Assembly (NCBI RefSeq): GCF_024139115.2
Contig: NC_085141.1
Coordinates: forward strand, 69,605,481-69,669,480
Source: Armigeres subalbatus
Lineage: Eukaryota > Arthropoda > Insecta > Diptera > Culicidae
Direction: 5' to 3'
DNA: 64,000 nucleotides
The notes under the pieces are model-generated. The model was not told the origin of the DNA, did not search any database, and saw nothing but the letters and a program-made list of their open reading frames with translations. A program made the position numbers and the translations under genes. Numbering within the stretch: the first letter of the stretch is position 1; each line of letters opens with the position of its first letter. Positions 41,589 through 52,989 of the stretch are shown here, piece by piece.

Positions 41589-44500
41589 CAGCGGTTCTCA
41601 ACCTGGGGTACATGTACCCTGGGGGGTACCTTCGCTGGCCCTAGGGGGTACCTCGGATAAAAATGCATAATGGTGGACGTGCTAATTGTGATCTAATCGG
41701 AGCTTATTGATAAAGTTTTGATAATTGTGATTTTTTTTTTCAAAACTTTGTCTCTTCAACTAGAACAAAATACGAAGGGCTGCGGAACAATAGATCAAAT
41801 GGATAAATGTTGAACGAGAAAATTTAAAAAATATTTAATGTGATCTATCTGATCTAAACAAAATGTTAAATAATATGTTAGAAACATGCTTTTGAACTAA
41901 AATCTAGAATCTAAAGGTTTGGAAGCCTCCGTTTGAGAGTCATGTAGGCTTTTTTCAAAAAAGTTCAGTTGCATCGTTGCAAGAGGTTTAGAAGCATCTT
42001 TCTACGCTTGACGGAAGCCGTCTTCAAAACAGTTCGAAAGTTTCCTTTATATAGACCTGTGTCTCCTTGCAAGAGGCCCGGATGCCTCGTTTTAATAGAG
42101 TCGGAAGCCTTTTTCAAAAAGCTCGGAAGCCTTCTTTCAAAAAGCCCGGAAGCCTCCTTCCAAGAGGCTCAGAAGGTTCTTTTCAAAAGGCTTCTTTTAA
42201 GAGGCTCGAAGCCTTCTTCAGGAGGCCTGAAGCCCTCCTTTCAAGAGGCCTGGAAGCCTCCTTTCAAGAGGCTCGGAAGCCTCCTTCAAGAGGCCTGGAA
42301 GCCTCCTTTCAAGAGGATCGGAAGCCTCCTTTCAAGAGGCCTGGAAGCCTCCTTCAAGAGGCCTCGGAAGCCTCCTTCAAGAGGCCCGGAAGCCTCCTTC
42401 AAGAGGCCCGGAAGCCTCCTTCAAGAGGCCTCAGCCTCCTTTCAAGAGGCCTGGAAGCCTCCCTTCAAGAGGCCCGGAAGCCTCCTTCAAGAGGCCCGGA
42501 AGCCTCCTTCAAGAGGCCTGGAAGCCTCCTTCAAGAGGCTCGGAAGCCTCCTTCAAGAGGCCTGGAAGCCTCCTTCAAGATGCCTGGAAGCCTCCTTCAA
42601 GAGGCCTGGAAGCCTCCTTCAAGAGGCCCAGCCTCCTTCAAGAGGCCCGGAAGCCTCCTTCAAGAGGCCTGGAAGCCTCCTTCAAGAGGCCCGGAAGCCT
42701 CCTTCAAGAGGCCTCAGCCTCCTTCAAGAGGCCCGGAAGCCTCCCGCCAAGAGGCCTGGAAGCCTCCTTCAAGAGGCCTGGAAGCCTCCTTCAAGAGGCC
42801 TGGAAGCCTCCTTCAAGAGGCCCGGAAGCCTCCTTCAAGAGGCCCCAGCCTCCTTCAAGAGGCCCGGAAGCCTCCTTCAAGAGGCCTGGAAGCCTCCTTC
42901 AAGAGGCCTGGAAGCCTCCTTTCAAGAGGCCTGGAAGCCTCCTTCAAGAGGCCTGGAAGCCTCCTTCAAGAGGCCCGGAAGCCTCCTGTCAAGAGGCCCG
43001 GAAGCCTCCTTTCAAGAGGCCTGGAAGCCTCCTTTCAAGAGGCCCGGAAGCCCTTCAAGAGGCCTGGAAGCCTCCTTCAAGAGGCTCGGAAGCCTCCTTC
43101 AAGAGGCCCAGCCTCCTTCAAGAGGCCTGGAAGCCTCCTTCAAGAGGCCTCGGAAGCCTCCTTCAAGAGGCCCGGAAGCCCTCCTTCAAGAGGCCTGGAA
43201 GCCTCCTTCAAGAGGCCTCGGAAGCCTCCTTCAAGAGGCCTGGAAGCCTCCTTTCAAGAGGCCCGGAAGCCTCCTTCAAGAGGCCTGGAAGCCTCCTTCA
43301 AGAGGCCCGGAAGCCTCCTTCAAGAGGCCCGGAAGCCTCCTTTCAAGAGGCTCGGAAGCCTCCTTTCAAGAGGCTCGGAAGCCTCCTTTCAAGAGGGTTG
43401 GAGGCCTTCTTTCAGGAGGCTTGGAGGCCTTCTTTCAAGAGGCTTGGAAGCCTCCTTTCAAGAGGCTCAGAAGCCTCCCTTCAAGAGGCTCGGAAGCCTC
43501 CCTTCAAGAAGCTCGGAAGCCTCCCTCCATGAGGCTCGAATGCCTCCCTTCAAGAGGCTCGGAAGCCTCTCTTCAAGAGGCTCGGAAACCTCCCTTCAAG
43601 AGGCTCGGGAAACCTCCCTTCAAGAGGCTCGGAAACCTCCCTTCAAGAGGCCTGGAAGCCTCCTTCAAGAGGCCTGGAAACCTCCCTTCAAGAGGCCTCG
43701 GAAGCCTCCATCCAAGAGGCCTGGAAGCCTTCTTCAAGAGGCCTGGAAGCCTCCCTTCAAGAGGCCTGGAAGCCTCCCTCCAAGAGGCCTCGGAAGCCTT
43801 CCTCCAAGAGGCCTGAAGCCTCCTTCAAGAGGCCTGGAAGCCCTCCCTTCAAGAGGCCCGGAAGCCTCCCTCTGCTGCCTGGAAGCCTCCCTTCAAGAGG
43901 CTCGGAAGCCTCCCTTCAAGAGGCCTGGAAATCTCCCTTCAAGAGGCCTCGGAAGCCTCCCTTCAAGAGGCCTGGAAGCCTCCTTCAAGAGGGAGGCCTG
44001 AAGCCTCCCTTCAAGAGGCCTGAAGCCTACCTTCACGAGGGAGGCTCGGAAGCCTCCCTTCCCGAGGCTCGGAAGCCTCCCTTCAAGAGGCTCGGAAGCC
44101 TCCCTTCAAGAGGGAGGCTCGGAAGCCTCCCTTCAAGAGGCTCGGAAGCCTCCCTTCAAGAGGCTCATAAGTCTCCTCTCAAGAGGCCCGGATGCCTACT
44201 TTCAAGAGGCCCGGACGCCTTCTTTCAAGAGGCCCGGAAGCCTACTTCCAGGAGGATCGGAAGCCTCTTTTTAATAGGGCAAAAAGCATTTTTTTCAAAA
44301 AGCTAGGAAGGGTCCTTTTAAGAGTCTCGAAAGTCTACTTTCAAGTGAATCGAAAGCTTCCCTTCAAGAAGTTCAACTTCTTCCAAGAGGGTTGAAAGCA
44401 TACTTTCAAAAGGTTCAGAAGCACCCTTTCAAGCTGCAAAGGAAGCCTCCTTTTAAGTGACTCAAAAGCTGCCATTCAAGAGACTCGAAAGCCTCTCTAC

Positions 44501-44706
44501 AAGAGGCTAAGAAGCCTCTTATCAAGAGCTGCGGAAGCCTACTTTCAAGCGATTCAGAAGCTCCTTCCAAGAGGCTCGGAAGCCTCCCTTGAAAGGGCTC
44601 GGAATTATTCTTTCAAGAGACTTGAAGCCTACTTTCAAGAGGGGGTACCTCAATTAATGAAAATGTTTGAAGGGGTACCTCTCAAGAAAAAGGTTGAGAA
44701 CCGCTG
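41589..44706. mobile_element. hAT element filled by a 22-bp satellite
   Basis: 3118-bp element flanked by exact 8-bp duplications CTCTAGGA (41581-41588, 44707-44714), which fit the nnnTAnnn preference of Buster-type hAT elements. The terminal inverted repeats are CAGCGGTTCTCAACCT on both ends, with GGGGTACCTC-like blocks just inside. About 2.5 kb of the interior is a tandem array; no transposase is present. Confidence 0.9.
42130..44640. repeat. 22-bp tandem array
   Basis: More than 100 copies of GGCCTGGAAGCCTCCTTCAAGA-like units, 21-23 bp each, most regular between 42.3 and 43.4 kb and decaying at both margins. Overlapping open frames of 615 and 644 codons (41969-43816, 42067-44001) encode only rotations of KPPSRGLEASFKRPGSLLQE; they exist because the unit lacks stops in two frames. 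They are not genes. Confidence 0.95.
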
Positions 44707-44714
44707 CTCTAGGA

Positions 44715-45546
44715 GTATGTCTATCGGCATCATTCCAGCTATAACGCACACCGCCTCATATGATATGGTGCGATATGCGCTCGCGACACGTAGACACATC
44801 AGCCGGTGTACTCTGATCAATTTCTTTACATTGTACTCGGTTTTTAGTGCTACGGCCCATGTTGGCACGCCATAACGGATGATAGACAATGCTACGCCAG
44901 CTATCAGCCTACGCACTTGACTATGCACCGCCGATCTGTTGTACATCATTCGTGCTAAATATTTTATCGCCAATGAAGCCCGCTGACATGCATAATCGAC
45001 GTGGCTTGTAAAATTGAGCTTATCGTCGATCATCACGCCCAGATGCTTAAGAGACCTCACGGAGTTAACTGTGTAGGTCCCTTACCTTATCCTCGCTTGC
45101 TGCAACCCATGACGGTTATGCACCACCACGACTTCCGTCTTGTGGTGTGCAAGGGACAACCGCCTCGAGTTGAGCCATTCCTCCACTCTGCCAATCGCGT
45201 ATGAAGCCTTCAGTTCGACTTCGTCGAGAGTGTCTCCTGTTACCTCTAGCATTACGTCATCCGCGAAGCCTTCTATTTTCACACCGGCCGGGAGCGTGAT
45301 ACCTCCGTCATACATAATTTTTCACAGAACCGGTCCGAGGGTCGACCCCTGTGGAACACCCGCAGACACTACGATCGACTTTTGACCAGCATCCGTGTCG
45401 TATATCAGCATCCTATTCTGAAAATAACTTTTCAGTATCCTGCACAGGTAATCCGGAGCTCTCAATCGGTGCAGGGAGTCAGCAATAGCTACCCAGTTAA
45501 CATTGTTGAACGCATTTTTTACATCAAGTGTAATCAATGCGCAGTA
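44715..45546 (-). pseudogene. R1-B reverse transcriptase, distal half
   Basis: Minus strand, from 45546: YCALITLDVKNAFNNVNW (first catalytic Asp block), LKSYFQNRMLIYDTDAGQ, and SAGVPQGSTLGPVL (about 45355). After a frame change come GFADDVMLEVTGDTLDEVEL (about 45275, catalytic pair) and EEWLNSRRLSLAHHKTEVVV. After another comes LKHLGVMIDDKLNFTSHVDY (about 45050), then YGVPTWAVAL and LRVASAYRTISYEAVCVIAG to the hAT insertion at 44714. The polymerase aspartates are preserved, but two or more frameshifts make it inactive. Confidence 0.85.
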
Positions 45547-46230
45547 GACTGGCCCAGGAAACAAAAAGTTGTGTAATTCCACGGGGCACCCCCCAGGATT
45601 GTGTCTTTGGGTGAGAAAATCAATCTCTGAAAATTTCAGCTCAATCGCTTGTTGCATAAGCTGGCATTTGATTTGAAGTTTGCATGGGGATTTCAGCCAA
45701 AATGTATAGGAAAATACACCTGTCACTCATTCGATCTGGAAATTGGTTCTGATTGCTCGATTGACCTCAGAATTGCAAAAACGGCAGTTGGTATGCTACA
45801 GAACAATTTCACAGAACATTGTATGATGATTAAATGAACTTTTATATAGGTATTGGTTGATGCGATTCGATCAAAAAATCCAAAAATACACAAATCAGCT
45901 CCAAATAAATCAGCCGAAAAGTTCATTTATTCATCATGCAATGTTCTGTGAAATTGTTCTGTAGCATACCAACTGCCGTTTTTGCAATTCTGAGGTCAAT
46001 CGAGCAATCAGAACCAATTTCCAGATCGAATGAGTGACGGAGGTGTATTTTCCTATACATTTTGGCTGAAATCCCCATACAAACTTCAAATCAAATGCGC
46101 CAGCTTATGCAACAAGCGGTTGAGCTGAAATTTTCAGAGATTGATTTTCTCACCCAAAGACACAATTCTGGGGGGTGCCCCGTGGAATGCGACAACATTT
46201 ATTTCTCCCCATACTAATCTGGGCCAGTCT
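45547..46230. mobile_element. Long-TIR fold-back element, Mutator-like size of duplication
   Basis: 684-bp palindromic element in the R1-B reverse transcriptase. The arms of about 290 bp each match closely, for example GGCACCCCCCAGGATTGTGT at 45582 against the right arm. The outer ends are (A)GACTGGCCCAG on both sides. Target duplications are AATGCGCAGTA (45536-45546, 46231-46241), 10 or 11 bp depending on the end base. A 9-11-bp duplication with long TIRs fits Mutator-like elements. Excision rejoins RGIRYCA with LITLDVKNAF. Confidence 0.85.
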
Positions 46231-47134
46231 AATGCGCAGTATCTAATACCTCGCCTGTTCAAACCTCTCACTATCTTGGCCGTATCCGTTACCGATCGAA
46301 TTGCTTCGACGATGGAACGACCTTTACGGAGGCCATACTGGTTGTTTGATAGCCCACCAGTACGCTCGGTATAGGTCGACAATCTATTCAGAATAACCCT
46401 CTCAAGCAGCTTACCAGCTCCGTCGAGGAGGCAAATCGGTCTGTATACCGAAGGTTCTCACGGGATTTCCCAGGCTTGGGCAATAGCACCAATTTCTGTC
46501 GTTTCCAACGATCTGGGAAGTTTCCTTCATCCAGACAGCTTTGGAGGCAGCTCCTGAACAAATCTGGAGCGGCAAAAATCGCGTGTTTAAGAGCCAGGTT
46601 CGGAATACCATCCGGACCCGGCGCCTTATTGAGCTTAAAACCTCTTGCGGTATCGATAAGCTCTTCGATAGTCACTAACGGGACCACGTCAACCGACCCA
46701 TACGGTGTATCAGGCCAGTCTGGTGAATCATGCTTCGGGAACAGCCCTTCAACGATCCTAGCTAACATCTCCAAAGATCTCTCAGGAGGTGTGCTATTTG
46801 TTTTAGCCATCACTATCCTGTAAGCATCCCCCCATGGAGTGTTGTTTGCCATACTGCACAGCCTTTCAAAGCATGCTCTTTTACTACACTTTATTTCGTA
46901 GTTTAGAGCTCTGCTTGCTGTCTGGAATGTCCGGCGTCTATCAAGTCGATCAACCTCGTTTCTTGCACGTCGTAGTCTTGTTTTGGCTTTAAGGCAAGAT
47001 CTACAAAGTTCAGCTATCGCGTCAGTCCACCAGTACGCTGGTTTGCGGTTCCCATATGGCTTACACTTCCTTGGCATAGCCATGTCGCAAGCTCGTGTCA
47101 AGACATCGGTCAACTCGTCACCATTAAGGTTCAA
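46231..47134 (-). pseudogene. R1-B reverse transcriptase, proximal half
   Basis: A 248-codon minus-strand frame (47134-46388), then a shifted frame to 46231. Blocks: LTRACDMAMPRKCKPYGNRK, YWWTDAIAELCRSCLKAKTR, FERLCSMANNTPWGDAYRIV, ARGFKLNKAPGPDGIPNLAL (about 46640, reverse transcriptase entry), SCLQSCLDEGNFPDRWKRQK, LVLLPKPGKS. After the shift come LSNNQYGLRKGRSIVEAI and VRGLNRRGIRYCA. The wording parallels R1-A. Confidence 0.85.
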
Positions 47135-47189
47135 GGTCCGATCTTCCCACTGTAATGATTTAATCAGCAGTTCTCGATCGAACTGTGAG

Positions 47190-47857
47190 GTGCGCCATCC
47201 TTGGTCAGCACCTCTGACCTTTCACGTAGCTGTAGATCCAGTGAGGGTATAGCTAACCATAAAACGAAGTTCCTGATGGTCACTAGCTGAATACCCTTCA
47301 TGTACTCTCCAATCCGGATTCAACGTCCATCCCGCGCAGCAGAAGGTCACGTCGATGCATGATTCACCGTTCGGTCTTCTGAATATTGACACTTGGCCTT
47401 CATTCAGCAGGACTACATTAAGTCCCGCTAGAGACTTTAGCAGAATATGACCTCTAGCGTTGGTGAACCGGGGTCCCCAGTCCACCTCCCACGCGTTGAA
47501 GTCACCTGCTACTACTAATGGTTTTAGACCAGTTAGTTCGACCACTAGAGTGTCCACTACGCTAGTATACTGCCCTATACTCCATCTAGGAGGATAGTAA
47601 CAGCTACAAAAATAAACTCCGTTTACCTTTGCTATAACCCTCATCGCGAGGAGATGATATTATCTCCTGAATGGGGAACAGCCCGCAAGACCAGATTGCC
47701 ACCGATCCGGACTTGTCAGCAACCCAACTGCCGTTCCCAGCAGGGATGCGATATGGTCGGACAGCAAGGCAACATCAGCTTTACACTCAGTAACCGACTG
47801 TTGTAGCAGCGCTTGCGCTGCTTCGCAGTGGTTTAAGTTTAGCTGTGTTACTTGCAT
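47190..47857 (-). pseudogene. R1-B endonuclease
   Basis: The start MQVTQLNLNHCEAAQALLQQ at 47857 is the usual R1 ORF2 N terminus. The second frame (47644-47222) carries VIAKVNGVYFCSCYYPPRWS, LVVAGDFNAWEVDWGPRFTN, SCIDVTFCCAGW and VHEGYSASDHQELRF with the SDHQ block intact. A break lies between 47660 and 47644. Role: nicking of target DNA; many R1 elements are site specific, but no rDNA-like target is visible here. Confidence 0.85.
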
Positions 47858-47949
47858 GACTGGACCCTTCTAAAGGCCGGACAGGCCTGTGCACCGGTGA
47901 GGTGTTTTTGTCTGTACTAAAGGGACAGATCAGACACCTCGGTGCGGCC

Positions 47950-48780
47950 TGCGGCATAGCTAATTACGATCGGGACACCGACAGTCAAAAGATTTAGGAC
48001 CGTAGCCGAGGCACCTATAGCAGGTCTGAGGTGGCTGGATTATGCTCTTCGAGCATACCGACCAGCCCACCTTCAGCTTAGCCTTATCTAGTACCTTCTT
48101 GGCATCAGCCAGAGGCACTTGTAATGGAATGGAAACTCTCAGCGCGTCCACCAGATCCGCAGCTTCGGTTATTTCATCCAGGCTGCGGCACTGGATGACC
48201 GATACTGGGCATAGGGCTCTCACTTGAACCCCATCACCCAGTACCTCCTCTGTAAACTTTTTATACTCGGCACTCTTCTGAGCAGCATCCCGCTTTAGGA
48301 CGAGAATTATCTCGCCTTTCCGCATTCGACGGATGCAGTTTACGTCGCCTCCTAGGTCAGTCGCTCCTCATGGCCTACAAGACATCGCCATAGCTTTCAT
48401 CATCAGACTTGACAATGATCGCTTCGCCTCTGTCTTTCCGCTAACCGTTGCCATTGGAAGGCGCACCCTTTGCAACACGGGTTTCATTCCTTCTTAGCAG
48501 ATGTAAGCTGCGTTCCACCTGCCTCCTTGCCTGCGGCTTCTTTCGCTCGTCGCTTTGCCTTCTTTGGATTTACAACCACAGTCCAGGGTTGTTCATCGTT
48601 CCGGCGAACTTCAGTTGCCCTCCTAGGTGGAGGCACTGACTTCCTCTGTTCCTTAGGATCGGAAATTTGCACGACCCTCTCCCGGCGTGATACAGTTTCC
48701 TTCCTTGGTGGAGGAACTGGTTTCGATTTAGCTTCATTCAGGTCGGCCTGCACGACCTTACCCAGCAAACCAGCAATCGC
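47950..48780 (-). pseudogene. R1-B Gag-like ORF1
   Basis: Minus strand. From about 48770: GLLGKVVQADLNEAKSKPVP, KSVPPPRRATEVRRNDEQPW, TVVVNPKKAKRRAKEAAGKE. A gap with frame changes follows (48480-48330). Then MRKGEIILVLKRDAAQKSAE (48325), SLDEITEAADLVDALRVSIP, KLKVGWSVCSKSIIQ and one partial zinc knuckle CYRCLGYGPKSFDC in which the usual histidine position is disrupted (GHKS-type reads GPKS). The same layout is seen in R1-A. The 5' end is truncated close to a MITE at 48808. Confidence 0.8.
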
Positions 48781-48807
48781 ATATGAATGTACAAAATAAA
48801 TTATATA

Positions 48808-49146
48808 GGGTAACGGTACCAATAGTGGAGGTATTAGTAGATCCACAATAGAAAATATTTTTTAAAAATTGATAATTATGGGAAATTCACTGCTTTATTA
48901 TCTTAGTCAATAGATAAACTAATAAATTTGCTAACAAAAATGAGATAGATGTCACTTAACATCAACAATTACTAAATATTGCTTACACCACTATGGGTAC
49001 ACTGTTCCTTTAACTTGCATTTAACAGGATATTTAAAGCACGATGCATCAACTGAAATCATCGTTAAGTCTATAAATATGATAAATCTCATTAAAACCCC
49101 ACTACCTCCACTATTGGTGCTACTTCCACTAAGGGTACGGTTACCC
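48808..49146. mobile_element. TA-flanked MITE, 339 bp
   Basis: The ends are GGGTAACGGTACCAATAGTG and (reverse complement of the right end) GGGTAACCGTACCCTTAGTG, flanked by TATA on both sides. It has AT-rich, non-coding DNA inside and a second inner copy of AATAGTGGAGGTA near the right end. Mariner-like by its TA flanks. Confidence 0.75.
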
Positions 49147-49247
49147 TATATTTACAGATCAGATCGTAATAATATATACATTCAGCAGAAGTAGAAAGAA
49201 ATTGTAGAAAGGTTACATATAATGCAACACAGCAAAACAAATATTAA

Positions 49248-49514
49248 GGTGGTTACACAACAAAGCCACAAATCGGCCATTTTGGAAACCACGTGCTTTT
49301 TCTAGTGATTTTTCAAAGGCACGAATTGAAAGAAACTACAATGCCCATGGGGATGAAACATCCGTATATCGTTTGCTTACTTATGCTTATCAATCGACTT
49401 TAATTTCAGCATTGTATGAAAATAATTACGCTAGATTTGAACTTTTGATAATAGAAGCAGAAAAACGTGTGGTGAATTTAAAATTCACCACATGGCCTGA
49501 TTGTATAATCACCT
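49248..49514. mobile_element. TTAA-flanked MITE, copy 2 (piggyBac-like)
   Basis: 267-bp sister of 9302-9567, flanked by TTAA (49244-49247, 49515-49518). Shared blocks include AATCGGCCATTTTG, AAACCACGTGCTTTT and AAACGTGTGGTGAATTTAAA. Confidence 0.85.
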
Positions 49515-49518
49515 TAAT

Positions 49519-49917
49519 GGCGCGACGTGACGTACCCTGAAATTCAACGTAAACACAGATTTGGTGTATTTTCTCGTCATATCCACGCTTTACTACATTA
49601 CTCAGTGTAAAATCTAATCGGAGAAACTATTTTCGCCTTCACGTCAATTGAACGTGAAATTGCCCACCTTCTATGGTACGAGACTGCATTCGAAATTCGG
49701 CACATCATGTCCGTTCAAAATAAAGCGAAATATTACCCTAAATGTAGCATATATTTACATAATCATTGTAATATTGCCTAAAACCACTGCAATGTAAACG
49801 GATCGAACACCCGCCCGCTGTTGGGAGACATTTTGTTTGACGGCAGTTGTTTGCAATTTGCTCCGGGAGTGATTTCATTTTAAAAAATCAATTTATCTCT
49901 GTGAGTGGTAGCAATAA
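49519..49917. other. No recognised gene
   Basis: Moderate-complexity DNA without a recognised element. Confidence 0.4.
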
Positions 49918-50040
49918 ACCGTGGCCAGTGACGGGAAATGTCATATCGATGACATGGGACTAATTTGTTAATAACTTAATTGTACATAACTTTTGAAAAA
50001 AGTTATTAGCAAATTAGTAATAGCAACCCCATGACATTTT

Positions 50041-50217
50041 TGTGTAGCCCCAAATGGCCGGAGCGAATTGTTATGACAGCAGCTCTCCGTGGGTGCGTGT
50101 ACACGCTACGGAGGTCTGACGAGAAGAGGGCGAGTCATGGCTTGCTGCGCACTTGATCGACACGCTGAAGTGTTAATGTACAATCACACGCTGATGGTAA
50201 TATACTCAAACCCCACA
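50041..50217 (-). repeat. 3' LTR
   Basis: 177 bp, about 94 percent identical to 53946-54121 by eye, same orientation. In plus-strand reading it starts TGTGTAGCCCC and ends CAAACCCCACA. Confidence 0.9.
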
Positions 50218-50603
50218 TTTCCCCTCTTCTCTCATTAAAAAAAGGCAAAAAAATTCTCTAGCATAGAACGCATTGATTTTTTTTAAAGTTATTTGCGCGA
50301 GACGAAGATGAACATATTTCTTTTGAGAAACCGATGATTTCCTTGGAAAACTGAACTCTAAAATAAACTTGTATGATCATCGTGGTTTTCAATCGCAGAA
50401 CAACGAAATGCAAGTCAATAGGTTGTGTCATTAAAATGTAAAACTAAATTGGTAATTGATCTCAAAAAAAACATTTTATATTATAGCAATAATCTAAATA
50501 TCTTATACCGTCCATTAAATTCAACTATCAGCTTCATATATAGTAATACCAGCAAGCTGACCTTCAACATATCGATCTTGAACTTGCTAACAACCGCTTA
50601 GAA

Positions 50604-52557
50604 CATGTGTTCCCAAACTGTGGGCCGCGATTCCCGGGAGGTCGGGCTGATCAATGATGGGTTGCGAAAGACGAATCTTGAATCATTATTTTGTCCCTAT
50701 TTTCTCCCACAAATCTATCACAGCCATTAGATCTGGATCTATGTAGTGAATGAAGAACAATAAATAGGGTAAATCACTACTTGGGCCTATGGACCCGGTT
50801 CCCGGCTCACTGCACAGAAAACTAATGATTTAAACTGTTTGGAAGTCGTAGGTTTATGGTTGATAATTTTTAAAAAGTCTCCCATTTATTTTTCACAATA
50901 CTCAATATTTTTCTATCACTTGTTTTACTCCTAATTGATTCAATTGTAGAAAATAAAAATGTAGAATTCAAAATTTCACTCTCCGATCCCACACCACTGG
51001 AGCTGGGAAGTGATTCTTTCCACTTTTACAAAACGGTATTATCGAATAAACACCTACCTGAAAATCGTCACAGTGCTCGATACAACCATTGCATGAAGCT
51101 ATTAATCACCACACCATAATTCTAAAGACCCGCACTTCAATTATTCTTATTTATTCGTTTCACTAGAACTTATTTAAACATACTAGAGTACATTTTAAAA
51201 AGTATTCACAAACCGAACAAAAATTCACCTCGGCCCAAGAACTTCTAGCCGCACCGTGCTGCCAAAAGGCCAGGATTATAAAAATTATCCTTCATCGTTA
51301 ATAGGAAAATTGTCTACTATGTTGACGTTATCATGTTATTTATAGTTCTCTCGGTTTTAAAAGGTGAAATAAATATTGTTTTAAAGTATTTTGAAGAAAT
51401 TTGGATGAGTTTAAATATCTTCTCAACCAAATAAAAATGATTATGAATAATACCATCTGGCATCTTGTTGTCGTGGAACGTGCATATTTTTGTTTACATC
51501 GCATTTTCTACCGTCCCGAGAGAGAATGAGAGTAAAATGTTGAGAGATTGAGTGAAATTTTGTTTAGGCTGAACTGGTTTTTGTATGCCGGATTGGGAAT
51601 CGCTATGACTAAAATGAGTGCTGCACCTCGTTCATTTAAATCAAATAAAAGCTTTTTTGAACGATATTTAGCACGAATAGCTATTTTTAAGCAGAAGTGA
51701 ACCCCAATGCAGTATTATACAGCCTACAAATTTCAGAAAAAGTTGCTTCCTGTCATAAATATCAATTAAATAATGCAGTCGTACGCATGTTAGGCCGGGA
51801 ATGGGGTAAGAAACCCTATTGAGATTTTGTCAAATACAATGAAATCCAAACAATTCAAATCCAATCCAAATTCAATCCAATTCCAATAAAAATCCAAGCC
51901 ACATTCAATCCAATAATTCCAATCAACATCAAATCCTAATCCAATCTTAATCCGTTCCAAATCCAAATCCAATTAAATGCAATTCTAATCTAAATCTAAA
52001 TCAAACCCAATTCAAATCTAGTTCAAATCCAATCCATATCCAATTCAAATCCATTCCAATCAAATACAAATCCAATTAAAATCTAATCCAAATCCTATCC
52101 AAATCCAATCCAATCGAAATCTATTATTCCACATTCAATCCTTATCCGTTCCACATCCATTCCAAATTCACTGCAATCAAAATCTTATCCAAATCCGATC
52201 CTAATCCAATCTAAATCCGTTCCAAATCCAAATCCAATCAAATGCAATTATAATCCAAATCTAAATCAAATCCAATCCAAATCTAACCAAAATCTAATCC
52301 AAATCCAATCCATATCCAATTCAAATCCATTCCAATCAAATCCAACCAAAATCTAATCCAAATCCGTTCGAGTTCCAAATCATTGCCAATCCATTCAAAG
52401 TAATATAATGATGGGATATGAAGCAATTCATAATGGTTTGTACAATCTAACGCGAATTTATTTTTTACCCAAATTCTAAAAGCCAATGTGGGAGGGTCAC
52501 AAGCAATATGTGATTCTGCTAGGTGGGTCGCATGTACAAGTAGTTTGGGAACATCTG
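50604..52557. mobile_element. hAT-like element inside the LTR element
   Basis: The ends are CATGTGTTCCCAAACTGTGG and (reverse complement of the right end) CAGATGTTCCCAAACTACTT. The 8-bp flanks GCTTAGAA and GCCTAGGA agree at 6 of 8 positions and have the nnnTAnnn form. The interior has no transposase and includes an AATCC-rich array. Confidence 0.7.
51800..52410. repeat. AATCCAAATCC simple-sequence tract
   Basis: About 600 bp of imperfect AATCCAAATCCAATCC-like units with internal longer repeats (for example ATCCAATCCATATCCAATTC at about 52030 and 52305). Confidence 0.85.
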
Positions 52558-52989
52558 GCCTAGGATATGATATTTATCTAAAATTTCGCAGAGATATCAT
52601 ACTTAAATGGGATAGCATAAGTTTATTTTCAAATTTTAGACTTATGTTAACCAGTACTATTAGCCAATAACTCCAAACTTATGACTTTGTGAATGCTGGC
52701 ATCGTTTTTTGAGCTTCATGAATGTTGGATATCTCATCCAACGGGTAATTCCGTTACGACTACTAAGTCAGCAAATTCCAAAATAACTTCAAGATAATAT
52801 ATCAAGCCTTCCAAACAACTTTGTAGCATATGATAGAACTCCATATCTCTCAGATTTCGATAGAACTAGCTTAACTGGTAGTCTCATGTACGCTAAAGCT
52901 AAGTTATACATTTCAAACTAAATTTATTTTAATCAAAATAAATGTTTCCTTGGGATTTTCTAGATTGTAAAAATTTTTTTTCGGCAGTC

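Larger units (their letters stand above)
32519..48800 (-). mobile_element. R1-clade retrotransposon R1-B, 16-kb nest
   Basis: Minus-strand R1 LINE whose parts appear in order from right to left: Gag 48780-47950, endonuclease 47857-47190, reverse transcriptase 47134-46231 and 45546-44715, C-terminal region 41588-41439 and 34783-34378, and 3' UTR 32800-32527 with a short A run at 32519-32526. It is interrupted by a mariner-like element (32803-34375), a CR1/Jockey-group LINE (about 34790-41438), a hAT element (41589-44706) and a long-TIR element (45547-46230). Coding sequence rejoins across the last two when one target copy is removed. Confidence 0.85.

Noticed and set aside
41969..44001. Two overlapping open frames of 615 and 644 codons
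   Set aside because: They are translations of a 22-bp tandem array inside a hAT element; the peptides are rotations of one short repeat.
42130..44640. CRISPR-like array
   Set aside because: Units are contiguous 22-bp tandem repeats without unique spacers, in a eukaryotic genome.
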